Source of the DNA: Methanimicrococcus sp034006575
Lineage (GTDB): Archaea; Halobacteriota; Methanosarcinia; Methanosarcinales; Methanosarcinaceae
Assembly: GCA_034006575.1 (NCBI GenBank)
Contig: JAVESN010000001.1
Span: 1-64,000, forward strand
Length of the DNA: 64,000 nucleotides
Direction of reading: 5' to 3'
Notes under the pieces: model-generated
Seen by the model: only the letters and a program-made list of their open reading frames with translations
What the model was told of the DNA's origin: nothing
Databases searched by the model: none
Shown: positions 1-7,545 of the stretch, one piece after another
How positions within the stretch are numbered: the stretch's first letter is position 1
How the letters are laid out: each line of letters starts with the position of its first letter
Translations under genes and position numbers: made by a program

Positions 1-41
1 AAACATCTTTTATTATTTGAAATTTAAAGGATTTGAAAAAC

Positions 42-332
42 ATGATGAAAGACGAAGGCAAACTTGTGATTTGGCCGGCTTATTTGGATAAAGAAAGAAC
101 GCGCGCAGAAGGCCGCATGATTTCAAAGAAAAGCGCGGTTTCAAAACCCGGATTTGATGAAATTTTCAAAGCGGCAAATAATTTGGGTCTTTCTCCGATT
201 CCCGAATCCGACAAATCTTATCCGCGGTCCTGGTGGGAAAAAAGCGGGCGCATAAGAATTAATAACGTAAACGCGAAATCCGATTCGATCCGAAAAATCG
301 CGGCCGAAATTAAAAAAACCAGAGGAAATTAA
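42..332 (+). CDS. srp19: Signal recognition particle 19 kDa protein (SRP19)
   Basis: SRP19 binds the tips of helices 6 and 8 of archaeal 7S RNA and prepares it for SRP54 in cytoplasmic targeting of membrane proteins. The 96-residue product has the family layout: an N-terminal 'VIWPAYLD' strand, 'RTRAEGRMISKK' near residue 30, the 'SYPRSWWEKSGRIRI' segment near residues 60-75 and a basic tail. Length matches archaeal SRP19. I chose the ATG at 42 because AAAGGA lies about 10 bases upstream. A TTG at 33 in the same frame would sit too close to that ribosome site. The gene is alone, and a hairpin overlaps its stop codon. Recognition by family pattern is firm. Confidence 0.93.
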   Translation: MMKDEGKLVIWPAYLDKERTRAEGRMISKKSAVSKPGFDEIFKAANNLGLSPIPESDKSYPRSWWEKSGRIRINNVNAKSDSIRKIAAEIKKTRGN

Positions 333-350
333 TCCTCCTTTTTGTTTTTA
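321..350 (+). terminator. Hairpin plus T-run after srp19
   Basis: A 5-bp GC-rich stem (GAGGA at 322-326 with TCCTC at 333-337) brackets the TAA stop of srp19 and is followed by a T-rich tract. This is the form of an intrinsic terminator. Archaea often need only the T-run, so the role of the stem is inferred. Confidence 0.5.
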
Positions 351-407
351 TTTTTTAAAATTTGATTTTGTTTTTATCTTTTTTATTTCCTTTTATCTTC
401 TTTTTCA

Positions 408-690
408 ATTTTTTATCGTTTCCCTTTTAAAAACAGGACAGGGCATCCGCGGAAAAACATTTTCAGGCTGTATTTGAGGAATGTTTGGGAAAAATATTTT
501 TTTTATTCCCCTGTTTTTCATCGTTTCTCTTTTAAAAACAGGACAGGGCATCCGCGGAAAAACATTTTCAGGCTGTATTTGAGGAATGTTTGGGAAAAAT
601 ATTTTTTCTATTCCCCTGTTTTTCATCGTTTCTCTTTTAAAAACAGGACAGGGCATCCGCGGAAAAACATTTTCAGGCTGTATTTAAGGT
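408..690. repeat. 105-bp tandem repeat, about 2.7 copies
   Basis: The marker GGGCATCCGCGG recurs at 441, 546 and 651, giving an exact 105-base period with almost no divergence between units. Each unit holds a C/T-rich part, an AAAAACAGGACAGGGCATCC part and a GGCTGTATTTGAGGAATG part. The last copy diverges after about 684. The same unit, inverted, occurs near 53.45 and 53.8 kb. Open frames on both strands here simply follow the repeat (105 is a multiple of 3) and I do not regard them as genes. Confidence 0.9.
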
Positions 691-1037
691 TTTTTTGAAA
701 ATCCCACACACGACCGCCCATTTTCGATTTTTTTTGTGAGCGATAGCGAACAAAAAATAATCGGAAATTTGCGGATTCACACCATAAATATCAAAAAAAT
801 AATGTTTGTTTTTCAGTTTCGTTTTAAAATTTATCAGACGGCTTCGCTGTTTGGCGCGGCGTGATTTTGTTGAAATGCCGCGTCATGTTTTTTATATTTC
901 AGTTTTGTCAGCGTTTTTGTTTTGCGTTTTGGTCAGCGTTTTGGTCAGCGTTTTGAGTTTTTGCATTTGCAAATGGAAGGCAACTCATTGCTTTTCAGAG
1001 ATTATGCACTTCTCCATTGAATTCAGCGTTTGCATTT
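690..1037 (-). repeat. Remainder of a dispersed repeat element, inverted
   Basis: Read on the minus strand, this stretch continues the element seen at 53.2-53.9 kb. It includes the core GCGCCAAACAGCGAA (reverse complement near 843-858), a TTTCAACAAAATCACG flank near 860-878, and a short inverted repeat around GAGCGATAGCG near 738-752. From about 900 to 990 there is a degenerate GTCAGCGTTTTG repeat. Nothing here looks protein coding. The open frame covering 806-1189 on the plus strand lacks any family similarity and runs into the next gene. Confidence 0.65.
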
Positions 1038-1574
1038 TTACAATTCATTCTTTTTTAATTCATAAAGCGGAATGCCGTCTTTGGTCGGCGGCGTCAGCCA
1101 ATCTATTATTTTTAACAAATCTTCTTCGTTTTCCGTTTCGATTTTTAAATAAACGGAGCCGAGCGTTTCACTGTCCGCCGGAAAACTGAGGCGTTTCATC
1201 AAAGCGGCTTGTTTGTTTAAAGCAACGCATATTTGACAGCCGCCGGCATCCGTTCCTTCTTTTAAAGCGGTGTTGGCGGTGTCAATGATTTCTTCTTTTC
1301 GAATCAAATAATGAATTCCCGTCAGAAGATTTAAATCTCCGCTGATGACGGCGACTTCTTTAATATTTTCCGCATCGGAAATAGGGGGGTTCATTCCGTC
1401 TCGTTCCGGCATGTTTCCTGCCGCCTCTTTATCTGCACAGGAAATCATTTCCGGACGGATTTCTTCGCTCTTCGGGCGGCCGTAATTTACCAGATGAGAG
1501 ACCGCAGCGCCGACTTTTTCGGGCGACTCCGTTATATAAACCGGCGCGAAAAACGTCACTGTCACATTTTGCAT
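1038..1574 (-). CDS. UPF0201 family protein (RNA-binding-like domain)
   Basis: This 178-residue protein resembles the archaeal UPF0201 (DUF54) family, a small alpha/beta RNA-binding-like fold annotated in some genomes as exosome associated. Visible features are the N-terminal beta strand 'VTVTFFAPVYITESPEKV' and a C-terminal half with 'LNKQAALMKRLSFP' near residue 120. Between them, residues 40-70 form an extra polar loop. It starts 11 bases after the UPF0200 gene, with GGGG before the ATG, so the two are co-transcribed. In Archaeoglobus the same two families are fused in one protein (UPF0200/UPF0201), which supports a joint role. The biochemical function is not established. Confidence 0.75.
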   Translation of the reverse strand: MQNVTVTFFAPVYITESPEKVGAAVSHLVNYGRPKSEEIRPEMISCADKEAAGNMPERDGMNPPISDAENIKEVAVISGDLNLLTGIHYLIRKEEIIDTANTALKEGTDAGGCQICVALNKQAALMKRLSFPADSETLGSVYLKIETENEEDLLKIIDWLTPPTKDGIPLYELKKNEL

Positions 1575-1585
1575 AAGAATCCCCT

Positions 1586-2167
1586 TTAATTTTTATTTTT
1601 CGTCGCGTTTTCCGCTTTCATTTCTTCAAACAATTTTTGAATTTTTACACGATACGCCTCAAGCGTTGACGTGTTTTCAACGAATCGATCCGACGCCGCA
1701 ATCGCTTCGCCCATCCCCCATCCGATTTCGCGCGAATCACGCTCTTTGAGCTGATCGATATTGTCCATATCGTCTTCGCGCTTGCGTGCGACGATGCGCT
1801 CAAAACGTTCTTCAATCGGAGAGTCAATCGCAATCGAAACCAGCACGAATCCGTCTCCGAGATGCTCTTTGAAATAGTCAACCTCGGCGATGCCGCGAAC
1901 ACCGTCAATCACAAAAATATCCGTCGGCGTCTCTTTCATCTTCTCTTCAATCAGAATCATACACCGTTTGGCAATCGCGTCCATCCCTTCTATTTCCCGA
2001 AGTTCGTTGGCGATTTTGCCGCCGTCTGACGGATCCGCGCCGCGCAGCTCGACTTCTTTTCGAATCACATCCCCCATCGTCACGACCGGAATGCCCATCT
2101 CTCTTGCAACGTTGGACGCCTCGGATTTTCCGGAAGCCGGCATCCCGACAAAAGCAATAATTCTCAA
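1586..2167 (-). CDS. UPF0200 family P-loop nucleotide kinase-like protein
   Basis: A 193-residue P-loop protein of the archaeal UPF0200 family, related to dephospho-CoA kinase and adenylate kinases. The Walker A motif 'GMPASGKSE' is at residues 8-16, followed by 'VTMGDVIRKE', a 'FVIDGVRG' Walker B-like strand near residue 85 and an Arg-rich lid 'RIVARKREDD' near 128. The start is TTG, preceded by GGAG. No ATG would leave the P-loop intact. It is the first gene of a two-gene operon with UPF0201. Substrate unknown; kinase activity is inferred from the fold. It could be mis-annotated as a dephospho-CoA kinase. Confidence 0.82.
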   Translation of the reverse strand: MRIIAFVGMPASGKSEASNVAREMGIPVVTMGDVIRKEVELRGADPSDGGKIANELREIEGMDAIAKRCMILIEEKMKETPTDIFVIDGVRGIAEVDYFKEHLGDGFVLVSIAIDSPIEERFERIVARKREDDMDNIDQLKERDSREIGWGMGEAIAASDRFVENTSTLEAYRVKIQKLFEEMKAENATKNKN

Positions 2168-2310
2168 TTTTATTTCTCCTGAATTTTAACAACCGTATTT
2201 GATTTTTTTCATACGGGAAATATTTATTTTTTTACAAATAATTATGCAACAAATCCTTTTTGGATATAAAAAGTATATCCATTTTATCATTTACAGTTTT
2301 TGTTTTTAAA

Positions 2311-3018
2311 TTAAATCGGAGATGATTTTGGAAAAAAAAGACAATTTTCTTTTTTGCAAGTCATGTTTTTTGTAAAATAATGGCATTGAATCTTTTCCGG
2401 TTTTTCCATTGAAATATTTGTGACCTCTTTGGTAAAATCAATAACGGACAAGATTGAAAGCCAAACGTTGCGTTTACAGCATCTCGGGCCGCCGTTTTGA
2501 GCGATATCAAAAAGACTTTTGGCGGTGGCGAGGTTCGCTTGTCCCCACTCCGTTTTTGAAAGCGGGGTGGCTCCCGTGATAATGCTTATAAATATCCCCG
2601 CTCCCATTCCGGCGCCGCAAGAGCCCCACATCCCGCAAACGCCGCCCGGCACGTTTCCGGAACGCTGTTTCGCCGTCAGCAATGCTTTTTTTAAATCAAT
2701 TTCTCCGCCGCTGTTTTTGTAAGCGGTTAATAATGCCGCCGTAATCAGATAATGATGTTCCGGTCCGTGCATATTTATTGACTCTTCTCCCATCATTTCG
2801 GTGGCAATCGTTACGGGATTTTTACTTTTTGAAGAGAGCGCGTAACCCGTGATGCCGGCTTCTCCGGGACGGGAATGGCAATTGTCGCATACGAAATGTT
2901 CGTCGGCGCAACAGGAATTTGTTTCATAAACTTCTCCGCAGAGATGACATTTAATCGTTCTTGCGGAATCCGTGTATTTTAATTCTTTTCCGCAAATAAG
3001 ACACCCGGTGGAATACAT
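2311..3018 (-). CDS. DUF5714 domain protein with zinc-ribbon-like N-terminus
   Basis: A 235-residue cysteine-rich protein matching the DUF5714 pattern found in methanogens and anaerobic bacteria. The N-terminus carries CxxC pairs ('CLICGKEL', 'CHLCGEVYE', 'FVCDNCHS') typical of metal-binding ribbons. The body has a His-rich 'MHGPEHHYLITAALLTAY' segment near residue 84, the Gly/Cys-rich 'GVCGMWGSCGAGMGAGIF' near 126 and 'GPRCCKRNVWLS' near 178. A final Cys cluster ('CHYFTKNMTCKKENC') closes the protein. No catalytic role is known to me. The Gly-Cys segment with flanking His suggests metal or cofactor binding. It stands alone. Confidence 0.7.
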   Translation of the reverse strand: MYSTGCLICGKELKYTDSARTIKCHLCGEVYETNSCCADEHFVCDNCHSRPGEAGITGYALSSKSKNPVTIATEMMGEESINMHGPEHHYLITAALLTAYKNSGGEIDLKKALLTAKQRSGNVPGGVCGMWGSCGAGMGAGIFISIITGATPLSKTEWGQANLATAKSLFDIAQNGGPRCCKRNVWLSILSVIDFTKEVTNISMEKPEKIQCHYFTKNMTCKKENCLFFPKSSPI

Positions 3019-3228
3019 TTTTTATCTCTTCTATTTTTTATTTTTTTTATTTTTTTGTTTTTCTTCTTTATTTCTTCTCTATCTCTTCTTTATTGTAAGG
3101 GTCTGTTTTGAATTATACTTATTCAATAAAAACATAAAAATTTTAAATAATGCGAATGTTTCAAAAAAAGCTTATATTTGAAGTCTTCTTCAATCTCTTA
3201 TTCTTAAATCGCTTCTTTTTGGTGAAAA

Positions 3229-4284
3229 ATGTTTTTTAAAAAATTTAAATCTCCGCTTTTATTTTTGGCGCCGATGGCGGACGTCACGAATCCGGCTTTT
3301 CGTTTTATCGCGCACAATTGCGGCGCGGATTTCACTTATACGGAAATGATTCATGCCGACGGGTTTAATCACGGTGACCCGTACGCGAAAAATCGCGGTT
3401 TTTCAATCAACGGCCTTCCTTACGGCGTTCAAATCGTCGGCAACGATTCCGTTTCGATTGCAAAAGCGGCCGCCGGTTTGGAAGAGCTGTTTGCGCCGGC
3501 TGTTCGGATTTTTGATATCAATATGGGGTGTCCAGCTCCGCCGATTTTAAAAACCGGGTGCGGGGCTTCTTTGATGGCAAACGACTTTGATTCCCCTCAG
3601 CATCCTTCAAAAATCGTTCGCCGCGTTTGCGAATCCGTTGAAACGCCGGTCTCCGCCAAAATCCGAATTTACAATGACAAAGAAAAAACGATTCGTTTGG
3701 CAAAATCATTGGAATACGCCGGCGCTTCCGTTTTAACGATTCACGGGCGAACGAAAAGTCAAATGTATTCCGGAAACGCGGATTGGAAAATTGTCGGCGA
3801 AATTAAAAAAGAACTTTCCATTCCCGTGATTTTAAACGGCGACATCGTTGATGAAAAATCTCTTCAAGCGGCAATGGATTTGACAAACTGCGACGGTTAT
3901 ATGATCGGGCGCGCGGCAATCGGCAATCCCGGCATTTTTCGAAAATTAAAATCCTATTTAAAAACAGGAACTGCTGAAGAAGTATCGCCGCCGGTTGAAT
4001 TTAAAAATCGAATTCAAGATTTGAATCAATATTTTTCGGATTTGAAAAAATATAATTTGCTTGTGCATGTCAACGTTTCGGCGCACGCGCAATGGTTTAC
4101 AAAAGGTTTGCCGGACTCTCGAGAAATGCGTATGAAAATCAATGCGCTTCACAAGGATATCAAAATTCGGCATTTTTCGGATGAAGAACTGGCGGCGGAA
4201 AGAGAATCGCTGGCAGCGGAAATTATGGTTATTTTAAATGAGTACGCCGAAAAATGCGAGCAAGAATATGCAATCGTTTCATGA
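3229..4284 (+). CDS. tRNA-dihydrouridine synthase (Dus family)
   Basis: FMN-dependent reductase that converts uridine to dihydrouridine in the tRNA D-loop. The 351-residue product opens with 'LFLAPMADVTNPAFR', the FMN-binding barrel start. The catalytic cysteine lies in 'NMGCPAP' at about residue 101. 'SAKIRI' and 'TIHGRT' barrel strands follow near 145-185, then 'ILNGDI' near 202 and 'GYMIGRAAIGNPGIF' near 225. A helical C-terminal domain completes the usual length. The ATG at 3229 has GGTG upstream. The following acetyltransferase begins about 56 bases downstream. Specific tRNA position not predictable from this. Confidence 0.93.
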   Translation: MFFKKFKSPLLFLAPMADVTNPAFRFIAHNCGADFTYTEMIHADGFNHGDPYAKNRGFSINGLPYGVQIVGNDSVSIAKAAAGLEELFAPAVRIFDINMGCPAPPILKTGCGASLMANDFDSPQHPSKIVRRVCESVETPVSAKIRIYNDKEKTIRLAKSLEYAGASVLTIHGRTKSQMYSGNADWKIVGEIKKELSIPVILNGDIVDEKSLQAAMDLTNCDGYMIGRAAIGNPGIFRKLKSYLKTGTAEEVSPPVEFKNRIQDLNQYFSDLKKYNLLVHVNVSAHAQWFTKGLPDSREMRMKINALHKDIKIRHFSDEELAAERESLAAEIMVILNEYAEKCEQEYAIVS

Positions 4285-4340
4285 TTGCAATAATTTGTAA
4301 AGTTTGTAACAAACATTCAAATGTAAGTTTTTCGTATAAA

Positions 4341-4907
4341 ATGATTATGTCTTTTTCGCTTTCGCCCCAACTTGTCATTCGCCGCTATCTTCCGGATGAT
4401 AAATACAGTGTTATGATGCTGGAAGCGGAAGCTTTTTACGATCACCATCCGCATGAATACATTCAATTTTATGAAGTTTTTTTAGACGGTTTTTTTGTTT
4501 GCACAATCGGTCAAGATGTTGTCGGTTTTATTGTCGGCTATGCGTTATCGGAGTCGGAAGGTCACATCTTCTCGCTTGCCGTCGGTAAACATTATCGCAA
4601 TCAAGGAATCGCAGAGCGGCTGATTGATCACATTTGCACTTATTTCTTGCTCAAAGGTCTTCAAAGAGCGTCTCTTGAAGTCCGCATCAGCAACACTCCC
4701 GCAATTCGTTTATATACTAAACTCGGTTTTTTGACGGTTTGGGTGGAATCCAAATATTATTCCGACGGCGAAGACGGTTATGTGATGATGGTGAATTTAA
4801 ATTCTTATTTTTTCAAAAAAGAGCAAACTAAAATCTTTGGAATCGACCGTAACGGAAAGAAAAAAAGACAAGATGAAAAAGACAAAAATTTTCAAAACAT
4901 GAATTAA
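4341..4907 (+). CDS. GNAT N-acetyltransferase (RimI-like)
   Basis: A 188-residue acetyl-CoA-dependent N-acetyltransferase. The fold is visible in order: an N-terminal strand 'LVIRRYLPDDKYSVM', 'VVGFIVGYAL' near residue 63, the acetyl-CoA loop 'VGKHYRNQGIAERLI' (Q/R-x-x-G-x-A) near 84-98, 'SLEVRISNTPAIRLYTKLGF' near 118 and a final strand 'GYVMMVNL'. This matches RimI-type enzymes that acetylate protein N-termini, but the substrate is not predictable. I start at 4341 because the longer frame overlaps the preceding gene and adds a non-conserved segment. A second ATG at 4347 is equally possible. The C-terminal 25 residues are a lysine-rich tail. Confidence 0.83.
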   Translation: MIMSFSLSPQLVIRRYLPDDKYSVMMLEAEAFYDHHPHEYIQFYEVFLDGFFVCTIGQDVVGFIVGYALSESEGHIFSLAVGKHYRNQGIAERLIDHICTYFLLKGLQRASLEVRISNTPAIRLYTKLGFLTVWVESKYYSDGEDGYVMMVNLNSYFFKKEQTKIFGIDRNGKKKRQDEKDKNFQNMN

Positions 4908-4926
4908 TTTTCAAACGGAATAGGAA

Positions 4927-5412
4927 ATGAATATGGCAAATCCGGCGGCAAATAAATCCGGCAGCAGACCCGGCAACAGACTTGACAACAAATTAAATAC
5001 CGAATCCAAAGCGGCTTTTCCCCAAGAATTGCAGGATTTTTACAATCACGCTCTTTTCTTTGCGGCAGAAGCGCACGGCAATCAGCTTTACGGCGGTTCT
5101 CCTTACATTCTTCATGTCTGCATGGTGGCCGACGAGGTTTTTGCGGCGCATCAAAAAGAGCCGTTTTCAAACATTGAAAATGCCGTTCAAATCGCTTTGC
5201 TTCATGACGTTTTAGAAGACACGCACATCATGGAAAACGAAATGCTTCAACATTTTTCATCCGACGTCGTTTCCGGCGTCAAGCTTTTGACCAAACACAA
5301 AGGCCAATCACTTCGCGATTATTTGTCGGGAATTAAAAAAGGCGGCGCCGATATTTCAAAAATTAAAATGTGTGATCGAATTATTAATCTTCAAAGATTG
5401 CCGGTTCATTAG
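4927..5412 (+). pseudogene. HD-domain phosphohydrolase (RelA/SpoT-like), cut by in-frame TAG
   Basis: A metal-dependent HD hydrolase resembling the hydrolase half of RelA/SpoT and related small HD proteins. After a 30-residue polar tail it shows 'AAEAHGNQLYGGSPYILH', the HD pair in 'LLHDVLEDT' near residue 98, and 'KMCDRIINLQRLPVH' at the end. The frame meets TAG at 5410-5412. Translation beyond it gives 'KTDKILEYCEESETILKML', which looks like the expected continuation of the fold, before a second TAG at 5494-5496. TAG could be a mutated Trp codon or read as pyrrolysine. The C-terminus abuts the convergent HEPN-like gene and looks shortened. I favour a decayed gene. Confidence 0.6.
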
Positions 5413-5492
5413 AAAACGGATAAAATTTTGGAGTATTGTGAAGAATCCGAGACAATTTTGAAAATGCTTAGGAAAGTTCGAGTTGTGTTTCA

Positions 5493-6566
5493 TTAGTCAT
5501 TAATGATAGAATCTCTTATAATTTGAACGTCCTTTTGAAGATCTTCTGATTGAGCTATTTTTTGAATATCATTCGATTGCATAGTTTCCTCTATCTTTTT
5601 TTGAGTCAAGTTTCGAAACTCCAAAGTATTTACATTTTGATTTATTTTTTCAAGCTCTAACGTAAGTTGTTGGCTAATTTCTTCTAATAATTGTTTGATT
5701 ATTATCTTATTTTTGATAATTTTTTGTTCTTCTAATGTAAACGACTTTTGTTTGACCATATCAATATTTTGTTCAATTTGTGGTAGTAGTTGTTCAATTA
5801 TTTTTTCAACATTATTGCATTCATCTAATTTTATAGTTCTGTGATGGAACGTAGCATTTCTTACATCATTAATATCTTTTTTTGATTCTTCAAGTCCTTC
5901 TATTTCTATATCTAAAAATAATTCATCCCAAAGGGAGGTAGGTCTAATTGATTCTATCAATTCTCTTAATTCGTCTGAATTTTTTGACTCAATTGATTTT
6001 TGGTTCAATTCATTCTGCCACTTCTCTAAAGAGATATCTTTTTGTGGAGTTTTCTCAAATAAAAAATCATATAATTCTGTTATTGTAAAATCTTCTAATC
6101 CTGATTGAATTCTGTTATCTTTGTTTTTCTTATTTTCTAACTTTGTTTGATCTGGCCATTCTTTTCCATAGGCTTTTAATACAATATAATAAACTAGCTT
6201 TCTGAGGGTTCTTTCAAATTTTCCAATAAGTGGATATATTTTATTATAATATTCTTCACAAGCTTCATCATTTATTTTTATGAAATAATATTTTGCTCTA
6301 TGCTCTCCATATTCTATTTTTTCACAAATTCGAATAAGTGTTTTTGCAGTTTCAATTTCTTCATCTTCTTCAAATTCAATTTGCAAATACCACATTTCAT
6401 TATCTTTATCAATTTCTTCAGAATAATCTATCTGTTTTTCAACCCCATCTAATTCAAAAATAAATGAATTTTTTGTAACATTTGTAAATAACTTTTTAAA
6501 AAAAGATTCTGATGGTGATATGATTTCACCATCATTTTTTAACATAGATATGTATTCAACTTTCAT
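5493..6566 (-). CDS. HEPN-domain-like protein, AT-rich, probably acquired
   Basis: A 357-residue protein I cannot assign to a named family. Near residues 235-243 it has 'DVRNATFHHRT', which fits the R-x(4-6)-H motif of HEPN RNases, with helical surroundings 'GKFERTLRKLVYYIVLKAYGK' near 116-136 resembling the first HEPN helix. The N-terminal 100 residues are a beta-rich acidic domain; the last 100 are a Glu/Gln-rich probable coiled coil. Its coding DNA is clearly more AT-rich than its neighbours, suggesting transfer. HEPN proteins with this arrangement (Swt1-like) often belong to defence or toxin systems, but no partner gene is adjacent. Function inferred, not shown. Confidence 0.55.
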   Translation of the reverse strand: MKVEYISMLKNDGEIISPSESFFKKLFTNVTKNSFIFELDGVEKQIDYSEEIDKDNEMWYLQIEFEEDEEIETAKTLIRICEKIEYGEHRAKYYFIKINDEACEEYYNKIYPLIGKFERTLRKLVYYIVLKAYGKEWPDQTKLENKKNKDNRIQSGLEDFTITELYDFLFEKTPQKDISLEKWQNELNQKSIESKNSDELRELIESIRPTSLWDELFLDIEIEGLEESKKDINDVRNATFHHRTIKLDECNNVEKIIEQLLPQIEQNIDMVKQKSFTLEEQKIIKNKIIIKQLLEEISQQLTLELEKINQNVNTLEFRNLTQKKIEETMQSNDIQKIAQSEDLQKDVQIIRDSIIND

Positions 6567-6613
6567 TGTCTCATATCTCTTAATTTTTTAATATTTGATG
6601 AATATTATTAATT

Positions 6614-6660
6614 ACTCAAAAAATAAAGAAAAAAAAAGACAAGTTAAAAAATTACTTGTC
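6614..6660 (-). terminator. Hairpin terminator of the por operon
   Basis: On the minus strand, a perfect 7-bp stem (GACAAGT at 6638-6644 with ACTTGTC at 6654-6660) overlaps the end of porB and is followed by a long T-rich run. It is well placed to end the porCDAB transcript. Confidence 0.6.
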
Positions 6661-7545
6661 AAGTCCGTATTTCGCAATATTTTTATCGGCCAACTGCTGA
6701 ATCTTTTCGACTTCCTTGTCGCCGCCTTCCATTTTGAAAAGATGTTTGAAACGGGATTGAGATTTCAAATATTCTTCAACCGGTTTCGGATCTTTGATTT
6801 TCTTAACGGAAGTGACTTCGCCGTTTTCAATTTCGTAAAGCGGCCAAAGACAGCAATCTACGGCAAGCTTGGCGATTTCAATCGTCTTGGATGAATCAAA
6901 ACCCCAACCGGTCGGGCAAGGCGCATGCGCGTGAATGTAAGTGGAACCGACCGTGTCGGCTGCCTTTTTCACTTTTTTCATCATGTCGTTGGCGTATCCG
7001 ATGGAAGTGGTTGCCACATACGGAGAGCCGTGAGCGACCATGATGGCCGGCATGTCTTTTTTATTGGTGTTGTTCCCGTAAGATTTGCTTCCGGCAGGAC
7101 TCGTTGTCGTGGACGCGCCAAACGGCGTTCCGCTGCTGCGCTGAACACCTGTGTTCATGTACGCTTCGTTGTCGATACAAACGTATGTGATATCGTGATT
7201 GCGTTCAAAAGCGCCGGACAAAGCGCCGATACCGATGTCCATGGTGGATCCGTCTCCGCCCATCCCGATGATTTTCGTATTTCCTTTTCGCCCCATCGCA
7301 ATCAAAGCCGCTTCAACGCCGGACGCGACGGCGGCGCCGTTTTCAAAAAGCGAATGAATCCACGGAACGTTCCAAGCGGTTCTCGGAAACGGCGTGGTCA
7401 TCACTTCCAAACAACCGGTCGGGTTGACAATAATACAATCCGGACCGACAGCCATCAAAACATATTTGGCAGCCAACGCGTCACAGCAACCGGCACAGCC
7501 GTTGTGACCGGCCGTCAATAAATTAAACGGTTTATTGTCGCTCAC
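6652..7545 (-). CDS. porB: Pyruvate:ferredoxin oxidoreductase (pyruvate synthase) beta subunit
   Basis: The TPP-binding subunit of cytoplasmic pyruvate synthase, which reductively carboxylates acetyl-CoA to pyruvate with reduced ferredoxin. The 297-residue protein has N-terminal Cys ligands 'GHNGCAGCCDAL' at 13-24 for a [4Fe-4S] cluster, 'NPTGCLEV' near 41, the TPP motif 'GMGGDGSTMDIG' near 94-105, and 'CIDNEAYMNTGVQ' near 125. The start is GTG and overlaps the porA stop as GTGA, with GGAGG upstream. It is the last gene of porCDAB. A related 2-oxoacid specificity cannot be fully excluded, but the four-subunit order and sequence fit pyruvate. Confidence 0.95.
   Translation of the reverse strand: MSDNKPFNLLTAGHNGCAGCCDALAAKYVLMAVGPDCIIVNPTGCLEVMTTPFPRTAWNVPWIHSLFENGAAVASGVEAALIAMGRKGNTKIIGMGGDGSTMDIGIGALSGAFERNHDITYVCIDNEAYMNTGVQRSSGTPFGASTTTSPAGSKSYGNNTNKKDMPAIMVAHGSPYVATTSIGYANDMMKKVKKAADTVGSTYIHAHAPCPTGWGFDSSKTIEIAKLAVDCCLWPLYEIENGEVTSVKKIKDPKPVEEYLKSQSRFKHLFKMEGGDKEVEKIQQLADKNIAKYGLDK

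Noticed and set aside
405..698. Open frames on both strands across the left repeat block
   Set aside because: The 105-base period is a multiple of three, so frames stay open by construction; no family similarity.
806..1189. 127-residue plus-strand frame
   Set aside because: Lies in the dispersed repeat and overlaps the UPF0201 gene on the other strand; composition is Phe/Leu-rich repeat translation.
6925..7521. 198-residue plus-strand frame opposite porB
   Set aside because: Mirror frame of a strongly conserved gene; no independent ribosome site or family.
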